A DNA stretch of 64,000 bases from Campylobacter sp. (GTDB lineage Bacteria > Campylobacterota > Campylobacteria > Campylobacterales > Campylobacteraceae): NCBI RefSeq assembly GCF_019423325.1, contig NZ_JAHZBQ010000001.1, positions 1-64,000 of the forward strand, given 5' to 3'. Of this stretch, positions 61,717 to 64,000 are shown piece by piece. Numbering within the stretch: position 1 is the first letter of the stretch; each line of letters opens with the position of its first letter. Under the pieces are notes generated by a model that saw nothing but the letters and a program-made list of their open reading frames with translations, made no database searches and was not told where the DNA came from. Made by a program: the position numbers and the translations under genes.

Positions 61717-63972
61717 ATGAAAAAAAGCGTTTTTTTACTCTTAGTAGGCGGGATTTCCGTGGCGTGCGCCGCACAGATCAAATCCATTAAATTTGAAGGG
61801 CTAAGGCATCTCTCTCCGCAGGTCGCACAGCAAATTTCAGGACTTAAGGTAGGCGATGAGCTTAACGGCGAAAACACCAATGCTGCGATCTCGAAGCTAT
61901 TTGAGCAGGGCTATTTCAGCGACGTTTATATCAGCGAACAAGGCGGCGCGGTCACTATCAACGTAACCGAAAAACCGACCATCGCCAAGGTCGAGATCAA
62001 AAACGTAGTTACCAACGACCGCGATAAGATAAATGAGCTCATCGGCTTGCGTCCGGGTCAGGTTTACGACGAGGTGGCTGCTAAAAAAGCAGAGACCCGC
62101 ATCAAGCAATACTACGAAGTCAAGGGCTTTTTTGACACCGTGGTGGAATTTTATCCAAAGCCGATAAACGACGATAAATCGGTCATCTTGCTAACGATCG
62201 AGGTAAATCGCGGCGAAAATATCATCATCGATAAGGTAAATTTAGTAGGCGCGGACAAGCTAGACTATGACGATATAGAGCCATCCGTTGCCAATAAAGA
62301 ACGCGAGATGCTGGGCTGGATGTGGGGCTTTAACGACGGCAAGGTAAAAACCGCCGAGCTTCCTAACGACGCAAATAGAATTCAAGAAGAATATTATAAA
62401 AAAGGCTACTTAGATGCGCAGGTTTCTGCGCCGCTACTTAATGCTGATATGGATAATTACACTGCTGATCTTACTTACTATATCAGCGAGGGCGAGCAAT
62501 ACACCGTAAGCTCCGTAGATATCGAATATCCTGCAGATATAATCAAGCTTGATAAAGAAAAGGTTTTGGACGATTTCAAGCTTCAAAAGGGCGATACAAT
62601 GAATTCCGAGCGTTTGCGCCGCGATATGAATACGCTAGAGACTTTAGTCGCGGATCAGGGATACGCCTATGTGCGTATCGTGCCTAAGACTAAGCAGGAC
62701 AAAGAAGCTCGCACGGTCGCTATCACGTATCAAGTTATCCCAGAGGATAAAGTCTATATTAGAAACGTAACGATCTCGGGTAACGATAAGACCGAGGATA
62801 AGGTTATCCGCCGCGAGATGTATCTGACCGAGGGAAATTTATATAGCAAAACCGACTACAACGATTCATTAAATTCTTTAAAACGCACGGGGTATTTCGA
62901 TGAGGTGGAGATTAAAGAAAACCGCGTTTCTAACGATCAGATCGATCTTGAAGTCGCAGTCAAAGAAGCTCCTACAGGCTCTATCACGGGTGGTATCGGA
63001 TATGGCAGCGAGGATGGAATTTTACTTAGCGGCGGTATCAGCGATCGTAACGTATTTGGCACCGGTCTTCACGGCGCATTTTCGGTCGAAAAGAGCGACG
63101 ATCAGTTAAGCGGACGCTTGAGCTTAACCAATCCTAGAGTGTTTGATTCTGAGTATAGCTTGGGCGGATCGATCTTTGCCAACGATTACGACTGGGACGA
63201 TTACGATGAGAAATCTTACGGATTTTCAATCACGGGCGGTCGCAAAATCGGACGCAATACCGATGTAAGCCTTACGTATTATCTTGAAAAAAGCGAGATT
63301 AAGGGCTTAAACGAATATTACGCCAAAGCGGGCTATCTAGATGGCAAGAATTTAAAAAGCTCGATCATCCCGTCTATTACATACAACAGCACCGATGATT
63401 ATTACTTGCCAAGAAGCGGTATGATCGCAAGTGCCAGCTTAGAATACGCGGGTCTTGGCGGCGATATGGACTACACCAAGGCGCGAGGGTCGTTTAACTA
63501 CTACTTTGGCTTGCGAGATTATATCGATCACGACATTATCTTTAGATACAAAGCTGCAACGGGCTATATGTGGGAAGGTAATAAAAAGATCCCGATCAAC
63601 GAAAAGCTATTCCTAGGCGGAATGAAAAGCATTAGAGGCTACGAAGGTCGCAGTATCCCGAAAAAAGAGATCTGCTTAAATGCAAATAATTGCCGCTATA
63701 TCGAAACAGGCGGCATGCAGAGCTTCAATAACTCTTTTGAGCTAAGCTTTCCGGTGGTTGATAGGCTTAAAATGCGCTTTGTAACGTTTTTTGACTACGG
63801 AATGATCGGCGATCATGACTGGAATGAGGAGGAGCGTTACAGCACGGGTGCTGGTATCGAGTGGATGACGCCGATGGGGCCTTTGCAGTTATACTTCGTC
63901 AAGCCGCTTAATAAAAAACCGCACGACGATACAAATAGCTTCGAATTTAGCATCGGCGCTAGATTTAATTAA
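61717..63972 (+). CDS. bamA: Outer membrane assembly factor BamA
   Basis: 751 residues, complete. Signal peptide (1-19, ending A-C-A-A), POTRA domains to about residue 415 with repeated G-(Y/F)-F-(S/D) turns, then the 16-strand barrel. G-M-K-S-I-R-G-Y-E matches the lid (VRGF-like) motif, and the chain ends in an aromatic F-S-I-G-A-R-F-N. It inserts barrel proteins in the outer membrane. Its upstream gap to tyrA holds TATTATA before the AGGTAAAA site. Confidence 0.95.
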   Translation: MKKSVFLLLVGGISVACAAQIKSIKFEGLRHLSPQVAQQISGLKVGDELNGENTNAAISKLFEQGYFSDVYISEQGGAVTINVTEKPTIAKVEIKNVVTNDRDKINELIGLRPGQVYDEVAAKKAETRIKQYYEVKGFFDTVVEFYPKPINDDKSVILLTIEVNRGENIIIDKVNLVGADKLDYDDIEPSVANKEREMLGWMWGFNDGKVKTAELPNDANRIQEEYYKKGYLDAQVSAPLLNADMDNYTADLTYYISEGEQYTVSSVDIEYPADIIKLDKEKVLDDFKLQKGDTMNSERLRRDMNTLETLVADQGYAYVRIVPKTKQDKEARTVAITYQVIPEDKVYIRNVTISGNDKTEDKVIRREMYLTEGNLYSKTDYNDSLNSLKRTGYFDEVEIKENRVSNDQIDLEVAVKEAPTGSITGGIGYGSEDGILLSGGISDRNVFGTGLHGAFSVEKSDDQLSGRLSLTNPRVFDSEYSLGGSIFANDYDWDDYDEKSYGFSITGGRKIGRNTDVSLTYYLEKSEIKGLNEYYAKAGYLDGKNLKSSIIPSITYNSTDDYYLPRSGMIASASLEYAGLGGDMDYTKARGSFNYYFGLRDYIDHDIIFRYKAATGYMWEGNKKIPINEKLFLGGMKSIRGYEGRSIPKKEICLNANNCRYIETGGMQSFNNSFELSFPVVDRLKMRFVTFFDYGMIGDHDWNEEERYSTGAGIEWMTPMGPLQLYFVKPLNKKPHDDTNSFEFSIGARFN

Positions 63973-64000
63973 AAGCGACGACTTGCGAACGCCGTGGCGT

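Noticed and set aside
1..64000. tRNA or rRNA genes and insertion sequences
   Set aside because: I looked for TTCGA-type T-loops with matching acceptor stems, conserved rRNA segments and transposase motifs and saw none; a dedicated search could still find a missed tRNA.

Overview
The window looks like a chromosomal piece of an Epsilonproteobacterium, most likely a relatively GC-rich oral or gut Campylobacter. Campylobacter gracilis would fit, but that is inference. The evidence is gene content and order: an HP0268-type small protein, miaB and a DUF374 acyltransferase in a row; accD-rlmH-dksA-membrane protein-dus in the order known from C. jejuni; tyrA divergent from bamA; a TTG-started prfB without a frameshift site; and AAATTT-type words throughout the intergenic DNA. 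No tRNA, rRNA, insertion sequence or CRISPR array was recognised.

Layout. 1-5368 is accessory DNA. It holds remains of large modular proteins with barnase/EndoU/colicin-like (BECR-fold) nuclease modules, phage or conjugative-element 'polyvalent' character, and a recurring I-I-P-Q-N linker. 5295-9862 (minus) is a compact type III-A CRISPR effector operon, cas10-csm2-csm3-csm4-csm5. Its Cas10 has no HD domain but keeps GGDD; csm5 is split by a frameshift; no array, cas6, cas1/2 or csm6 lies beside it. 10-23.6 kb is mostly housekeeping (nusA, miaB, tilS, rimO, panC, prfB) plus lipoproteins and a YqjD/YqjE-like membrane set. 23.7-25.4 kb carries the first two members of a paralogous membrane family. 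26-40.8 kb holds a PAS protein, two MFS transporters, a thiosulfate/polysulfide reductase operon (phsABC) followed by a two-component pair, a stand-alone Cache sensor, a HIT protein, galU-pgi and a VOC protein. 40.9-46.3 kb is a second accessory block: three more members of the membrane family, an MPG-like protein and a tandem triplication of small anchored proteins whose tails are packed with bacterial N-glycosylation sequons. 46.3-64 kb returns to core genes (an SPL-like radical SAM enzyme, uvrA, recO, accD, rlmH, dksA, dus, tyrA, bamA), with a sixth membrane-family member after uvrA.

The two strongest candidates for something undescribed are as follows. (1) A six-member membrane protein family at three loci. 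Each locus starts with a long member (N-terminal MDQSRLE block, pentapeptide-repeat linker, R-D-Y-D-K box) and may be followed by short members; two loci share a conserved promoter segment. (2) A three-copy cassette at 44.7-46.3 kb. It encodes predicted periplasmic proteins with three to four D/E-x-N-x-S/T sequons each, and one copy is switched out of frame by a one-base A-run change. Family and topology statements come from reading the translations; no database search was run.
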